Positions 24,661 through 34,804 are shown, numbered from the stretch's first letter. The stretch is DNA of 64,000 nt from Dipteris shenzhenensis (GCA_047967505.1 CM106540.1); one strand, 5' to 3'. A program made the numbers and translations. Notes: generated by a model not told the origin, from the sequence alone.

Positions 24661-25065
24661 CTGACGTCTCAAGTGATTGAAGCTAGCGAGGCAAAAGCAA
24701 CCGCTCATGATGTGGCACAACCATCTCAAGATGTGGATAGACCATCTAATAATGTTGCAGGACCATTTCATGATGTCATAATCTCATCTCATGATGCCAC
24801 ATGACCATCTCATGATGCATCGGTTGACTCTAGGGTTCCAAATGATGCACCATAGGGGTCAACAAAGAAAGGTGCTAAATGGGTGGAGGTTGCAAAGTAT
24901 AAAAATGTGATTCAAGCAGATATCTTACAAGAATCTATGTCACGGGTCTACATGAAGACATCCACAACACCCCCTCTTATCCCTCTCTGCAGGTTGGTGG
25001 CCAATAAGTCGATTCGAATTGTAGCAAATAATGTGATGGGCCTTTGTAAGAGCTTCCAACAATAG
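24661..25065 (+). pseudogene. Degenerate ORF with heptapeptide repeats
   Basis: A plus-strand frame of about 75 codons runs into five 21-bp units at 24712-24816, each reading roughly V-x-x-P-S-x-D (VAQPSQD, VDRPSNN, VAGPFHD, VIISSHD, AT*PSHD). The fifth unit carries a stop. After a second stop the sequence stays open from 24883 to 25065 (VEVAKYKNVIQADILQES...). I do not recognise the protein. The layout resembles a repeat-containing linker of a mobile-element ORF, but that is only a guess. Confidence 0.35.
24712..24816 (+). repeat. 21-bp tandem repeat, five units
   Basis: Five consecutive 21-bp units with consensus close to GTNNCANGACCATCTCATGAT. Confidence 0.85.
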
Positions 25066-25309
25066 GGTTATTTTAGGACATACTTGTTCTAGTAGATTGT
25101 CTCCCTCATGCTTGACATGAGCAAAGTTCATCAATCGAGAGCACATCTTGGAATCACCAAATGTTACAAGTTAGTACTACTTCGAATCAAAACTTTAATT
25201 AAGATTTTAATATAAGCTATCCATACCTTGAATACATCAAAACCCTAATTAGGGTTTCTAGGTGTTTAAATCACTTACAATTTTTTAAATTCTAGTTCAT
25301 CCACAGAGT

Positions 25310-26080
25310 GCATAAGGATGCAAAAATATACATGATTTTAACAAAATCCATCTAAACCCCTCATCCGTTATGGTGTGTCTAGAGGCCATTTTTTGCAAAA
25401 CATTTCTTCCTAATTCACCATCATGGATGAGTGGTATAGAGGCCCTTTTTTGCACCAATTTTAAGCCTATGCTTCCTTTGATGCCCATGTCTCCATATCT
25501 CAAAATAGAAAAGGAAAAAATTAAAAACCATGTCTACATCCATTAAAGCCCCAATAAGGGTGATGCATTCAGAATCTTTATATAAGAATTTAGGCTTTTT
25601 TTCATCCATATAGTCTATCATGATTCACAAACATCAATTGTGATTTTTGTATAAAAAACAAGCCTTTAGACCACTCAATGGTACATCTAAAGGCCACTTT
25701 TACAAAAGCTAGCCTCCAAGTGCACTATATAAGGGATGAATGGTCTAGAGGCCTTTTTTTTGCAAAAATTTTGATCATGTGGTTCCTCTCATCTCCAAGG
25801 ATTTACTCCCCAAAATGTACTTTTATAAAAAGTAAAACCATATTTGCATGCATTGAAGTCCTAATTAGGATTTTGATTCATTGAATGTTTTGTTCAAACA
25901 TGTAGTTTATTTTGATCCATAGTATTCATGATGATGACGCACTAACATGCATTGTGAATTTTCATGTAAAAATTTACCTCCACAACCCTCATCTATTACA
26001 GTGCATCTAGAGGTCGCTTTTTGAAAAGTGGCCTCTAAATGCACTGTAATAGATGAGGGGCTGTAGGAAATATTTTTGCA
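25310..26080. repeat. Family of short dispersed repeats with TCTAGAGGCC core
   Basis: The core TCTAGAGGCC followed by a T-run and CAAAA recurs, with variation, at about 25378, 25437, 25684, 25750 and 26006, and inverted at about 26030. Between the cores there are further short similarities (AAGTCCTAATTAGG types). No coding sequence. Confidence 0.6.
25986..26059. repeat. Near-perfect 36-bp inverted repeat (hairpin)
   Basis: Arms 25986-26021 and 26024-26059 pair over 36 positions with one mismatch and two G-U pairs around a 2-nt centre. The arm core is CATCTATTACAGTGCAT. It belongs to the surrounding repeat family, so it may be a head-to-head pair of family members or a small foldback element. 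Confidence 0.85.
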
Positions 26081-26216
26081 TGTAATTCATGGAGGTACAT
26101 TAGTGCTCTTACAATTCATGGGCTTAAAGAAATGATATAATAAAAGTAAAATTTTATAGCAAACCCTATATAAATTGGTACATGCTATGAAGCTTGAGAT
26201 ACTTGGTTTGATGGTG

Positions 26217-26221
26217 CAATG
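26217..26221. other. Target-site duplication (left) of the small LTR element
   Basis: CAATG directly before TGATGGAG, matched at 27379-27383. Confidence 0.92.
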
Positions 26222-26410
26222 TGATGGAGTGAGTAGAGAGTGAGAGAGAGTAGGAGACGAGAGTCAACAATGTGTGGGTGTGAAGAATGGATGATGGGCA
26301 CACCACAACCCATGAGTTTTATTCATGTGTTAGGGTGGAACTAGTTCAACGAACCGGTTTCACATTGTATACAAACTATAAATGTTACATAGGGCCTTTA
26401 CACCCCAACA
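26222..26410 (-). repeat. TRIM-like element, 3' LTR
   Basis: 189 bp, TG...CA ends. On the minus strand AAGTGGG just before it may serve as polypurine tract. Confidence 0.93.
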
Positions 26411-26559
26411 ACCCACTTAAAGGCAATATGCTCGTAGGAGAGAGAGAAAAAAAAAAAACAGCAAGTATACAATGATATACAAGACTAACACAAATCTGAA
26501 ATTGGCCTCACTGGCTGTCCTGAAAGTGTCCCAAGATTCTGGCAATGAACCTAAGAGAA

Positions 26560-26860
26560 TTACAGCCTATACCTCCCATCTAGTTTTAGCCCTTGTGCAA
26601 GCACTTGGCTGAATATGCTTTTAAACTCATTTATGTGTGCACTGACTGATGTTCCCTCTTTCATCTCGAGACTTGTAAGCTTCTTGAGCCTATAAACCCT
26701 GCCTATGGCACTCTTTTGAGAGTAAGTGTTCTCTAACTGCTGCCACATTGCGCATGCATTGGGCATATCCCGTATCCCAGGAAGAAGAGAATCCACAACT
26801 GATAGCATGAGTGTGGAACACGTAAGCTCATTTTTGTTGAGCCACTACTCATCACTAATG
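26560..26860 (-). pseudogene. Copia gag (UBN2-type) fragment inside the TRIM-like element
   Basis: From about 26860 the minus strand reads a Copia gag core: ALDAISDE, a stop, WLNKNELTCSTLML, then (26808-26560) MWQQLENTYS and INEFKSIFSQVLAQG. These match the conserved UBN2 gag region with its W and LE-x-x-Y motifs. The stop and the lack of the downstream zinc knuckle show that it is not a working gag. It indicates that the small element derives from a larger Copia element by internal deletion. Confidence 0.75.
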
Positions 26861-26899
26861 GCATCAAGGGCTTGACACCCTTGATGCCCTTGGTGGAAC

Positions 26900-27175
26900 A
26901 GCTCCAGCAAGGCTTGCTGCAATCCTGAAGCAAGAGGCCGTTGCAATCTCGTAGTGAGAGATTCGAGCTCAGAAGGCCGTTGATGCAGGAGTTACAGCAG
27001 GGGATGCTACAATCTTGTAATGAGAGGCCACTCCAATCACGTGGTGAGAGGTTGGAGGTGATGAAGCTGACCGAGGAGGAGCAGCTACTACAACAAGCAC
27101 TCAAAGGAAGGCCAATGCAATCTAGCAATGATAGGTTTGGGATGGAGCTGAAGAGGCAGGAGGAGTTACAGAATG
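26900..27175. repeat. Degenerate short repeats in the TRIM-like interior
   Basis: Variants of CAATCTNGTAGTGAGAG occur at about 26944, 27011, 27056 and 27118, with irregular spacing of roughly 45-65 bp. Confidence 0.6.
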
Positions 27176-27187
27176 GCTCTGATACCA
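27175..27187 (-). promoter_or_regulatory. Primer-binding site of the TRIM-like element
   Basis: The minus strand reads TGGTATCAGAGCC two bases inside the right LTR, complementary to initiator tRNA-Met. Confidence 0.92.
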
Positions 27188-27189
27188 GT

Positions 27190-27378
27190 TGATGGAGTGA
27201 GTGGAGAGTGAGACAGAGTAGGAGACGAGAGTCAACAATGTGTGGGTGTGAAGAATGGATGATGGGCACACCACAACCCATGAGTTTTATTCATGTGTTA
27301 GGGTGGAACCGGTTCAACGAACCGGTTTCACATTGTATACAAACTATAAATGTTACATAGGGCCTTTACACCCCAACA
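27190..27378 (-). repeat. TRIM-like element, 5' LTR
   Basis: 189 bp, followed by target duplication CAATG (27379-27383). Confidence 0.93.
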
Positions 27379-27861
27379 CAATGTATACCTTTTTAGCTTC
27401 ACCTTTGATGTCATCAATTGTGCATTGAAGATGACATCCCTCCCTAATAGATGTAGGCAACCTTGCTTTAAGGTGCGAGATTCCTTTGATCTTGGAGTCA
27501 AGAGGGAGGATCGCATTGCTTGGAATTCCTATTGGATTATCCAGTACTCTAGAGCTACATCTTCAATTTTTTGTTGTGCATCCAAGATTGATTCCATGTC
27601 AATGAGGTTACTGTCATAAAGCCATGCAATATTATTTATATTTGGATTATTTCCTTCAATTGCAAAGTCAATTAGATTCATCAATATACTATTGCTCATT
27701 TGGAAAATGGCCTCACCCTCTTGTAGACCGATAGCATCCAAAGTATCATACAAGCTAAGGTAGTACTCACAATCTATAATGCTATTGTGTGGGATCAAGC
27801 AATGCCAATTGTGGCATCTATGTTGCAACCTTGAGGCCCTAGGAGGAGGAAGGCTCAACAT
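27379..27861 (-). pseudogene. Degenerate coding fragment, weak myosin-motor resemblance
   Basis: A 110-codon minus-strand frame (27861-27532) followed by a stop and a further open stretch cut by the TRIM-like insertion. The segment YLSLYDTLDAIGLQEGEAIF with a following NSILMNLIDFA resembles the region of myosin heads where a TRRAMDIVG-type helix leads into EAIFRVVAAILHLG. The rest aligns poorly by eye, and the flanks do not show P-loop or switch motifs. It may be a captured or processed gene fragment, or the likeness may be accidental. Confidence 0.25.
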
Positions 27862-28214
27862 GGTTTTGACCTTGTGTTATGTTGAGCATTGTGGGTTGAG
27901 ACCATGTGTGCAAGATAATCAAGTCAACTTGGATTGATACCATTCAAGTGGAGTTGAGACAACATAGCCAATTAAGAAACATAGCCTCAAGCTGCCATAG
28001 AACACCAAGATGTGATGCCACATAATGCCAAGATGGGGTGACGCTAGGGAACTAATGTGATGGTTATGTTTTATTTAAGCTCCCACCTTCTCCTCATGGA
28101 TCTCCAATGGTTGTCATGGATCAAAAGTCTGATGGCCATGTTTGGACAGTTTACTTCACAAGCACGTAGGACTCTTTCAATAGAATAGTCTAAATAAGTA
28201 GATGTGTAGGATAT
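27862..28214. other. No gene recognised
   Basis: No supported coding region, RNA or repeat. Confidence 0.35.
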
Positions 28215-28421
28215 TTGAGATGCTATAATTTGGACTGTCCTTACGTGGAGCCCACTAAACTTTGTAATGAGACACTTTGGAAGGGAAAATTGAGGAATTT
28301 ATGTCCAATAGGCCCGATCGATAGAGAATGTGGTAGCTTGGTTTGTTTTGATTGTGGTGAGATACTAGTATGTGTTGTGCAATGTGGTACTTTCATTTCT
28401 TACTACATTCCACATGACTGA
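28215..28421 (+). CDS. Hypothetical small Cys-rich ORF (zinc-ribbon-like)
   Basis: A 68-codon frame with cysteines spaced as C-x4-C (CYNLDC), single cysteines (KLC, NLC, REC), then C-x2-C (CFDC) and two more. It also holds YVEPTKLCNETLWKGKL and IPHD at the end. The pattern is compatible with a metal-binding fold in an anonymous mobile-element protein. No start context, intron or partner supports a real gene. It lies about 450 bp beyond the C-terminal end of the Helentron-like coding region, on the opposite strand. Confidence 0.25.
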   Translation: MRCYNLDCPYVEPTKLCNETLWKGKLRNLCPIGPIDRECGSLVCFDCGEILVCVVQCGTFISYYIPHD

Positions 28422-28876
28422 GAACACACTATGAGGTGGTAGAAGTTTAGTGTATTCTTGGGTCCAATTTAGGAAGGTGCATAGCCTCTAAGTTCGAGTT
28501 TACGTCTATGTATTTATGCATAGATTTTGAGTAAGAATGGGCTCGCTCTCATATTCTAGTTATAGGCTTGAACTAGAGAGTTTGAGTGCCTTAGGCTTAT
28601 TCATGCAATGTAGTTTTGTCTTGTTAGGATCAATCTAAGCTCAAAGAGTCTGGATACTCTCAATAGTGAGTATGGTGACTTGAGCCAAGTTGAGAGAGAA
28701 TTATTGTGTTAAGAGACTACAACAATAGCTTTTACTACTAGTAGTAACAAAAGTGTGTGGATTTCCTATCTCAAGCTCTTATCTATTCTTCATTCTTTTT
28801 AACACCTTCATACGCTTGACCACCCATCTCCATATGGTTTTTCCCACATAATACAAACCCCCATTTTAGTTCTTTC
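28422..28876. other. Flank beyond the C-terminal end of the Helentron-like ORF
   Basis: Non-coding. If the Helentron-like element is intact on this side, its terminus should lie here or slightly further left. I could not find a convincing terminal hairpin or conserved end. Confidence 0.35.
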
Positions 28877-29500
28877 TTAATGTCTAATTGTACATTCCAA
28901 GAAACATTTAGGTATTTGTAATGAAGAGGATGTATGAGGGAGTAGAAGCGCCATTAATTTTTCAAATATGTAGGTTATAGAGTGATCTATCCAATATGCA
29001 TATGTTATCCCATTGTGACTATTTATGTTTAGTTTGTCACTCCAAATGTGATCTAGTTGTGTTTCGTATATCGTTGTAATGTGATTACATCGTAGTATGT
29101 AATTGAATCTTTTCATAATTTCTTGTAATGTGTGTGACTCTTTTATTTGTTATAGCATGTCAATGTTGAAGTCTCCTATTAGTATAACATTGGGTGTTTC
29201 AAAAGCAGATGATAGTAGATCATTTGTAGTGTTTGGATTGGGGCCTGTATATGTTAGAAATGTTGTTTTGTATCAGCATGCAAGTAGAACAATTGTTAAT
29301 GCATTAGAAATTTGTTGGAAGATGTGGATCACAATGTTAAGTTCTTGTCTCTTGGAAACAAAATGATGTCAGAGTTCATAAGTGTTTATGTGGCTTGTAT
29401 ATCTTCTTTATATTTTAGTAATGATCTAGTGTTTAAAGATTGTGTGAGTATAGTTGTGTCTTCATTTTGTTGGATGTTACCATCTAGGTTTTTTCATCTT
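28877..29500 (-). pseudogene. Helentron-like endonuclease domain (EN)
   Basis: The N-terminal strand of the fold reads SLNTRSLLKYKEDIQ, then NSDIILFPRD (about 29480-29340). NVILIGDFNIDML follows at about 29180. The C-terminal part (29116-28877) reads YETQLDHIWSD and YAYWIDHSIT. These correspond in order to the conserved blocks of APE-type endonucleases: N-x-RSL, GDFN, LDH and SDH. The last motif is changed (IDH) and the glutamate block (normally QET) reads PRD. Stops interrupt the frame. A LINE endonuclease was considered, but the domain directly continues from the helicase and is not followed by a reverse transcriptase. Confidence 0.7.
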
Positions 29501-29599
29501 GATTGAGTTGTCAATCTTTCCATTTCTTCATGAACGTCTCGATCTACAAGGAAATGTTATTGTTGGAGTGGGTGAAGTGAGTAAAGGTTCTCAATCTTC

Positions 29600-30990
29600 T
29601 TTATATGTGAGAGTGTTGTATATGCAAGACCATGCATGTAAATTCTTGTTGGTGAGAAAGCTAGCTTCTCCATCATAAGGCCTTGTGCTTTGTGAATTGC
29701 TCTAGCTGCACAACTGGTTGGATTGGGAATTGTTGTTGAGTGATGATGCTTGTTTTAAAGGGGCTAATTTGTACCATTCTCATAACTTGAAATATTGGCA
29801 TCCATTTGTGATTGATGGTTTTTGTGTATGCGTGGAAGTCGTTTTGTCTTGTTTCATTTCCTATAATATATTTGTGGGTTCTGAAAGTGAATCCATACAA
29901 TGTCATCATTCTCATATGTGAACATACCCATGAAAACACCATCTATACCATTGACTAATCCATCCTGTTGATTAATGTTTCTTGAACATAGTTCAACTAG
30001 CATACTTTGTTTAATTTGTATCATCTTTCTTGGTCCATGTTGCTTTAGGGTTAACTATTATTATTAAATGTGTTGATTGCTTTGATGTTGTATTCTTTAC
30101 CTGTTGCTATGTGAAATAATTTGTTATTATGTTTGTTCATTTCAAGATTGGTCTAGTAAAGCTGGGGGAAAGCATGATCTTGAGTTGGTTTATGGAAGCA
30201 ACTTTGGTTGATGTATTGTATTTGTTTAGCAGTGTGCATGCACTTTCTAAAAGAGCTTAGCACTTGTATGAATTAGTTAGTTTTTGCCACATTGTTTTTG
30301 GAAGCTTGTAACATCAGGGTTTTGTTAACCAACATGTGTTTGCTAGTTTTTGTAATATGTCTCTCTCTAGTTTGAATACCCAACTATCGTTGACTGGTTT
30401 GGCTTGGTAGTAATCTCCACAATTGATGACATCAACATTTCTAAAGAGTCTAAATTATTTCGTTTGCAAAGGTCTGTGAAATCCACGGTTCTTCTTCCTA
30501 CTAATGAAATCTCGTCAAATCAATTAGATGCACTTGTTCATAGAGACAAATCAGTGTATCTAGTTTCTCCTTGAAAGGGAGGACAAGTTTTTGGTTTGCA
30601 GTGGTAAATGCAATGCAGAGTATATTGGTTCCATTTATGTTGTAAGGCTGCTTTTCCTGTGTAAGCTAACATTAACACGTGTAATCTATGTGTGGGAGGA
30701 TTTGATTGTAAAACCATACCAAGTCTTGCACTATAAGCATGAGGAGGTATGCTTTTCATGTGCCAGCTCCACCTACTAGAAACAAGTGTGTTTTGTCTGA
30801 TGGATGAATTCTTTTTCGTATCATGATGTCATGAAATAGTTGTCTTTGTTCAATGTTTAAAGATTGAATCATCTTAAAATATTCGTGATTATGCATGAGG
30901 ATTTGTTTTTTTAAAGGAATGATAAATTTATCATTCAATGGTTTTCAATGTATGTTTCTCATGTCTAATGCAATGTCATATGTAGGAAAG
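29600..30990 (-). pseudogene. Helentron-like PIF1-family helicase domain
   Basis: Motifs in order: a lead-in SLNIEQRQLFHDIM; Walker A, where GGAGT is followed by a stop at 30758-30756 instead of GKT; VLMLAYTGKAA with GTTLHSA-like sequence (about 30690-30600); DEISLVGRR (about 30520); VDVINCGDYYQAKPV (about 30430); and a C-terminal block with FPIQPVVQLEQFTKHKA (29730-29675) followed by TLSHIKKIENLYSL (about 29615). All are characteristic of Helitron/PIF1 helicases. At least three frame changes are needed to read them. Confidence 0.85.
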
Positions 30991-31349
30991 TCATTTTGTT
31001 ATAAGTCATGGTTTTCATTTGTTTGGGTATCATTATTATTCATGTGTTGGGTGCCATTTTCTTCTGTTGTTTGTTCATTTTTGTGATCTTGCATATACAA
31101 ATATCTATTTTGTAGAATAGTTTCACGTCAAGAATTTCAAGGTTCTTACCAAGATCCATGTATTGATAGTTCATGATTCTCGTCATCTTGAAGGGGGAGT
31201 ATAGTAATAATTATTCATGATAGTATTTCTCTAGGTCTTTTTCCATGTTGAACTTTACAAACCTTATGTAATGGTGGTAAAGACAAAGTAATAAAAGATT
31301 CTAATTGTGCACTCATTTACTGTGCATGTAAAAATGTATCTCCCATTCT

Positions 31350-31990
31350 TTATAGTTTATCATGTGTGCTATTGTTATCTTGTATACATGTTTTAATTGT
31401 TTTTTGGATCTTACTTGTTATTGTAATGTCCATTTTTGTAATGTATGAAGTGCAGTATGTCATGGCTGAGTATGGGTCCATAATGTATTGTATGTCCATG
31501 TTTGATTGCCACAAGAATCTCATCCTTGGATGGAAAGCATTTGTGAAAATATATTTTGGTTTTCTTTTTAAGAATAGGGTTTTGGCATTTGTGATTGTAG
31601 TGCTATTATGTATGCTGATTTGTCTACCCAATATTGTTGATCCATTTGGCAAGTCATACTTGTTTCAAGTTCAATGGAATCTATATGTGTAGCAATGGTT
31701 GTGTATATTTTTTTAATAAATGTGCATTTGATTATCTTGCAGGGGTGTTAGTATCATGGTTTGATGTAGTGGAGGTTTAGGGTAGTGGAATCTATAAAGG
31801 TTGTTCTTTTTCTTATTACATGTAGATGGTGTGTCCTTAATATTTATTGTTAATAGGTTCTTGTCGCATGGTATGTACTTGTCAACAAAATATGTGATCT
31901 CATCAGCTTCATGGACACTATATAGAGATGAATTTTGTATATACATGATTCCATGTTCATGGTGGCTTCCTCTACTTTAGAATTCTATCC
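31350..31990 (-). pseudogene. Helentron-like HUH Rep domain
   Basis: The HUH block reads WWIEF, stop, SRGSHHEHGIMYI, with the two histidines at 31961-31953. The Gln found in the family motif EFQxRG has become a stop. Next comes SVHEADEITYFVDKYI, then RFHYPKPPLHQTMIL (about 31825-31780). The Tyr-containing motif follows as DPYSAMTYCTSYITK (Tyr at 31457 and 31445, Lys at 31436). This is the Helitron replication-initiator order. Confidence 0.82.
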
Positions 31991-32154
31991 ACCACAAAGG
32001 AGTAGTCAAGGACATTCCTAAGTAATTCTTTGTCCATTATTAGAGTAAGGAATCATTGAAGTTTGTGAATCTAATGTCATGTACAAATTTTTGGATTATT
32101 TCTTATTAATTCTCTTATATTAGTGCTCATGTTCTCTTGTATGATGTGACTTCT

Positions 32155-32920
32155 CTTCTTGCTTAATTAAATATTTGGTATGTGAAAATTTTATCGAAGG
32201 TGCCAATAGTCTCTCCACACATGATAATGTTACAAACAATGTTGGAGGCTCTAATAATCTTTCCATCACAAATGCATCTTTTTAGAGTCTCTCTTTGTGG
32301 TCTGGAGAAGTGTGTAGGTTCTCAAAGTCATGTATCCAATTCCTGACTTTAAAATATCTTCAATGTTGGTGTTATTTACAATTTCTTTTGCACATATTAT
32401 TTTATTTTACAGTGCTCCTTTGCGTAAGTGCACCCAAATGGATTTCATTACTTGATTTATTAGAACCTTAATTGAATTAAAGAAAATGGTTGGTATGTTT
32501 TGTGAGAACTTGAGGGATACATGTGTTAACTCCCACTTTGCGATGTCTTGATATGTTAGTTTAGGATTTCCAATTTTCCTTTCCAAACCAAAGAAAAGTG
32601 TGGGAAATTATAACTCTTCACTGTGCTTGTCTTGAAACAGTCCTAATGGTTTGTTGTCTCACAAGGAGCCATGTATTTGATTTCTATTTCATAATCTATG
32701 ACTTATTCAGCTGTAATGAGGGTTATCTATTAAAGTGTCCATGTAAGTCTCCTCAATATTATATATATTAGATTCTTCTTGTCTTCTTCTTTTATATTTT
32801 CTTCTAAATGTAGTGTACGTTGTAAATGACCAATCCATTGTTCATTAATTTCTACATAACTTGTTAGATTTGTAAAGTGGTGTTTGAACAAGTGTGTGTA
32901 GTGCTAGCATCAGGACGCTT
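32155..32920 (-). pseudogene. Helitron-like N-terminal domain
   Basis: Reads NEQWIGHLQRTLHLEENIK, then PLGLFQDKHSEEL, a stop, and FPTLFFGLERKIGN (32607 downwards). KWELTHVSLKFSQNIPTIFF and KSIWVHLRKGAL follow, then KDAFVMERLLEPPTLFVTLS (about 32282-32220). These blocks match the conserved region preceding the Rep in Helitron-type proteins. The form with DKHSEEL-x-FPT looks closer to what I know from animal Helentron-type proteins than to canonical plant Helitrons, but that comparison is from memory. Confidence 0.75.
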
Positions 32921-34221
32921 GGGTTTTACTGATTGCATGTTACAGATTTAGTATTGTATAATGTGTGATAGAAATAAAGAGAGAACTACTTCAGCTATAT
33001 TGAAACTACTTTGTAGTAATAACAAATTCAAACTTCAGCTGTCCCTATATGAAATGTTACATTGTCATGCATGTATCTCCTTAGCTGGTCTTTTTTTGTT
33101 GTTAATTTTTTTGAAAAAGAGTATGTTTTTGGGGGAGCTCATTTTCAAACTACTGTACGTACTTATAGTCATATGTTATAACCGACGTCTTGAAGGGAAG
33201 GTTTAATTTTTCTTGATATGAGGGAAATTTTCTTGTGTTGATTTTGGCATTGGGAGATTCCCAAGTGATTTTCGAAGTCGAAGTGGTTCTTCTTACAAAC
33301 AGAGGTACTTGAAGCTCCCACAAAAAGATGGAAAATTGTTATGAAAACCCATTTATTATCATACATTATCTTTCTCTTTAAGGATGTCAATGAATGAAGA
33401 AGTTGTAATGCATTTTGAGTTGAACGTACTAAAAGCATTGGAGATGTTGCACTATATAATAAATTAAGAATTCGACAATTATCTACTCATAGCTACTATT
33501 TAGGAATTATAGTAACACTTTGCATTACGAATTTGAGAGTTGTAGGTCAATAAACTATAGAATGTGTACCGAGTGATTACTTTGAAAGGAATAACCTTTG
33601 TAAGTGGCTTTCAAATATATGTTGTAGTTTCACTTTTTAGTATGAAATTAATAAACCAACACGATTAATGGGCTTACAATGCATAATGGAGATATACTAT
33701 GTAACAAACCAACCTAAGCTTAGTAAAATGTGCTCAAGTGCATTTAGTTGTACTGAATTAGTAACCTCATCTTTAAAATGTCTAATGCTGGCAAAATGTT
33801 TAAGATTCACAAGGTTACAAATTTCAAATTCATAGGTAAACAAATCGCATCATGCGTAATGAGGAATGACTTATGACAGAGATAAGAATGTAAGCATTTT
33901 CTATGTACAACTTTTCTACTTCTTTACTAAAGAGGACATTAGACAACATGTCTCCTTCACTTAGTGAACATCAAAGTTGGACTGTACAAAAGCAAGCTGC
34001 TATGATGCTACAAAGGAACAAAGCTGGCGACCTTGCATTGTACAATGGAGATCAAAGCAACATAACTAATGACCTTGCACTGTACAATGGAAAACTATAT
34101 GTGCATACTGACTTTGTGCTATGAATTGCAAAAACCAAGGAAAAAGTGATGATGAACTGCTACCAACTGCATCACTGTACTGTTGACATCTCCCCAAGTG
34201 ACTACTTAAGCACTGTCATAC
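32921..34221. other. No gene recognised
   Basis: AT-rich flank on the N-terminal side of the Helentron-like element. A small direct repeat (GACCTTGCATTGTACAATGG and variant) lies at 34028-34092. No supported gene. Confidence 0.35.
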
Positions 34222-34379
34222 CTCAAAGGAATGAATCCTGAGATAAGTCCATGCATGCTAATCAAAAATCTCCCTTCAATTTTCTGGTCGAACAATTCTG
34301 ATTTCAAGAACTGTGTGCCATCTTCAAGCATTTGTATGAATGAGGGAGGTAAATTTAAGCCTTTGTCCACCCATATGTT
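34222..34379 (-). CDS. Orphan exon candidate, unknown protein
   Basis: On the minus strand a T-rich stretch ends in AG at 34380. An open block of 52 codons follows (NIWVDKGLNLPPSFIQMLED, then FLKSELFDQKIEGRFL and GLISGFIPLR), and it ends at a GTATGA donor at 34221. The composition is protein-like and no repeat or mobile-element motif is visible. I do not recognise the protein and found no neighbouring exon that clearly joins to it. It may be part of a host gene with other exons lost or outside the window. Confidence 0.35.
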
Positions 34380-34804
34380 CTTCAGGACGAACACACATAA
34401 AAATGAGAAATGGAAAGAACATACATAAACAATGCGTTGTCATCAATCACAACAACCGTCTTCAAATGAATTAAATCTTGTCTTGAAAATGTAACTGACA
34501 ATTACAAAGTTTGACCACACTGTCATGAATATCAACAGTCAAATTAATATGCTTTCTATCAAAACAGAAAGAACATGACGTATAACTAGCCAAAAGAGAT
34601 AACATAAGTTATGAACTAACTCCAGAATTGTGTACACTATGCACTAACTTCAATATGAGAGATAAAACAGTCACTATCCTATTTATGAGCCTGCATGTAA
34701 AGTGAACAAAGTGACATGACATCTCAGCACAGGCTGGGGGATATAGAGCACCTGTGATTTGTGAATAAAATATGACTGATACATGAGTAGATTATCATAC
34801 TTAT

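Larger units (their letters stand above)
26222..27378 (-). mobile_element. Non-autonomous 1.16-kb LTR retrotransposon (TRIM-like)
   Basis: Two 189-bp direct LTRs (26222-26410 and 27190-27378) begin with TGATGG and end with CCCCAACA. A perfect 5-bp duplication (CAATG) flanks the element. The LTRs differ at about four positions, so the insertion is recent compared with Copia-A. A primer-binding site lies inside the right LTR, so the element reads on the minus strand. The 780-bp interior holds only a piece of Copia-type gag and short repeats. There is no protease, integrase or RT. Movement would have needed proteins from another element. Confidence 0.95.
28877..32920 (-). mobile_element. Decayed Helentron-like rolling-circle transposon (Rep-Hel-EN)
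   Basis: On the minus strand four domains follow each other over about 4 kb: Helitron-like N-terminal domain, HUH Rep, PIF1-family helicase and an AP-endonuclease-like domain. Rep-Hel alone defines Helitrons. A C-terminal endonuclease after the helicase is the published hallmark of the Helentron/Helitron2 branch. Stops and frame changes occur in every domain, including a stop in Walker A and one beside the HUH histidines, so the element is dead. Termini were not identified. No RPA-like gene, often found in plant Helitrons, is visible nearby. Confidence 0.82.

Noticed and set aside
25986-26059. CRISPR-like repeat or bacterial terminator
   Set aside because: The context is plant nuclear DNA. 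There are no regularly spaced repeats and the palindrome belongs to a local repeat family.
28877-29500. LINE endonuclease as the explanation of the GDFN and LDH motifs
   Set aside because: No reverse transcriptase follows on the minus strand, and the block continues directly from the helicase C-terminus, as in Helentrons. Not fully excluded.
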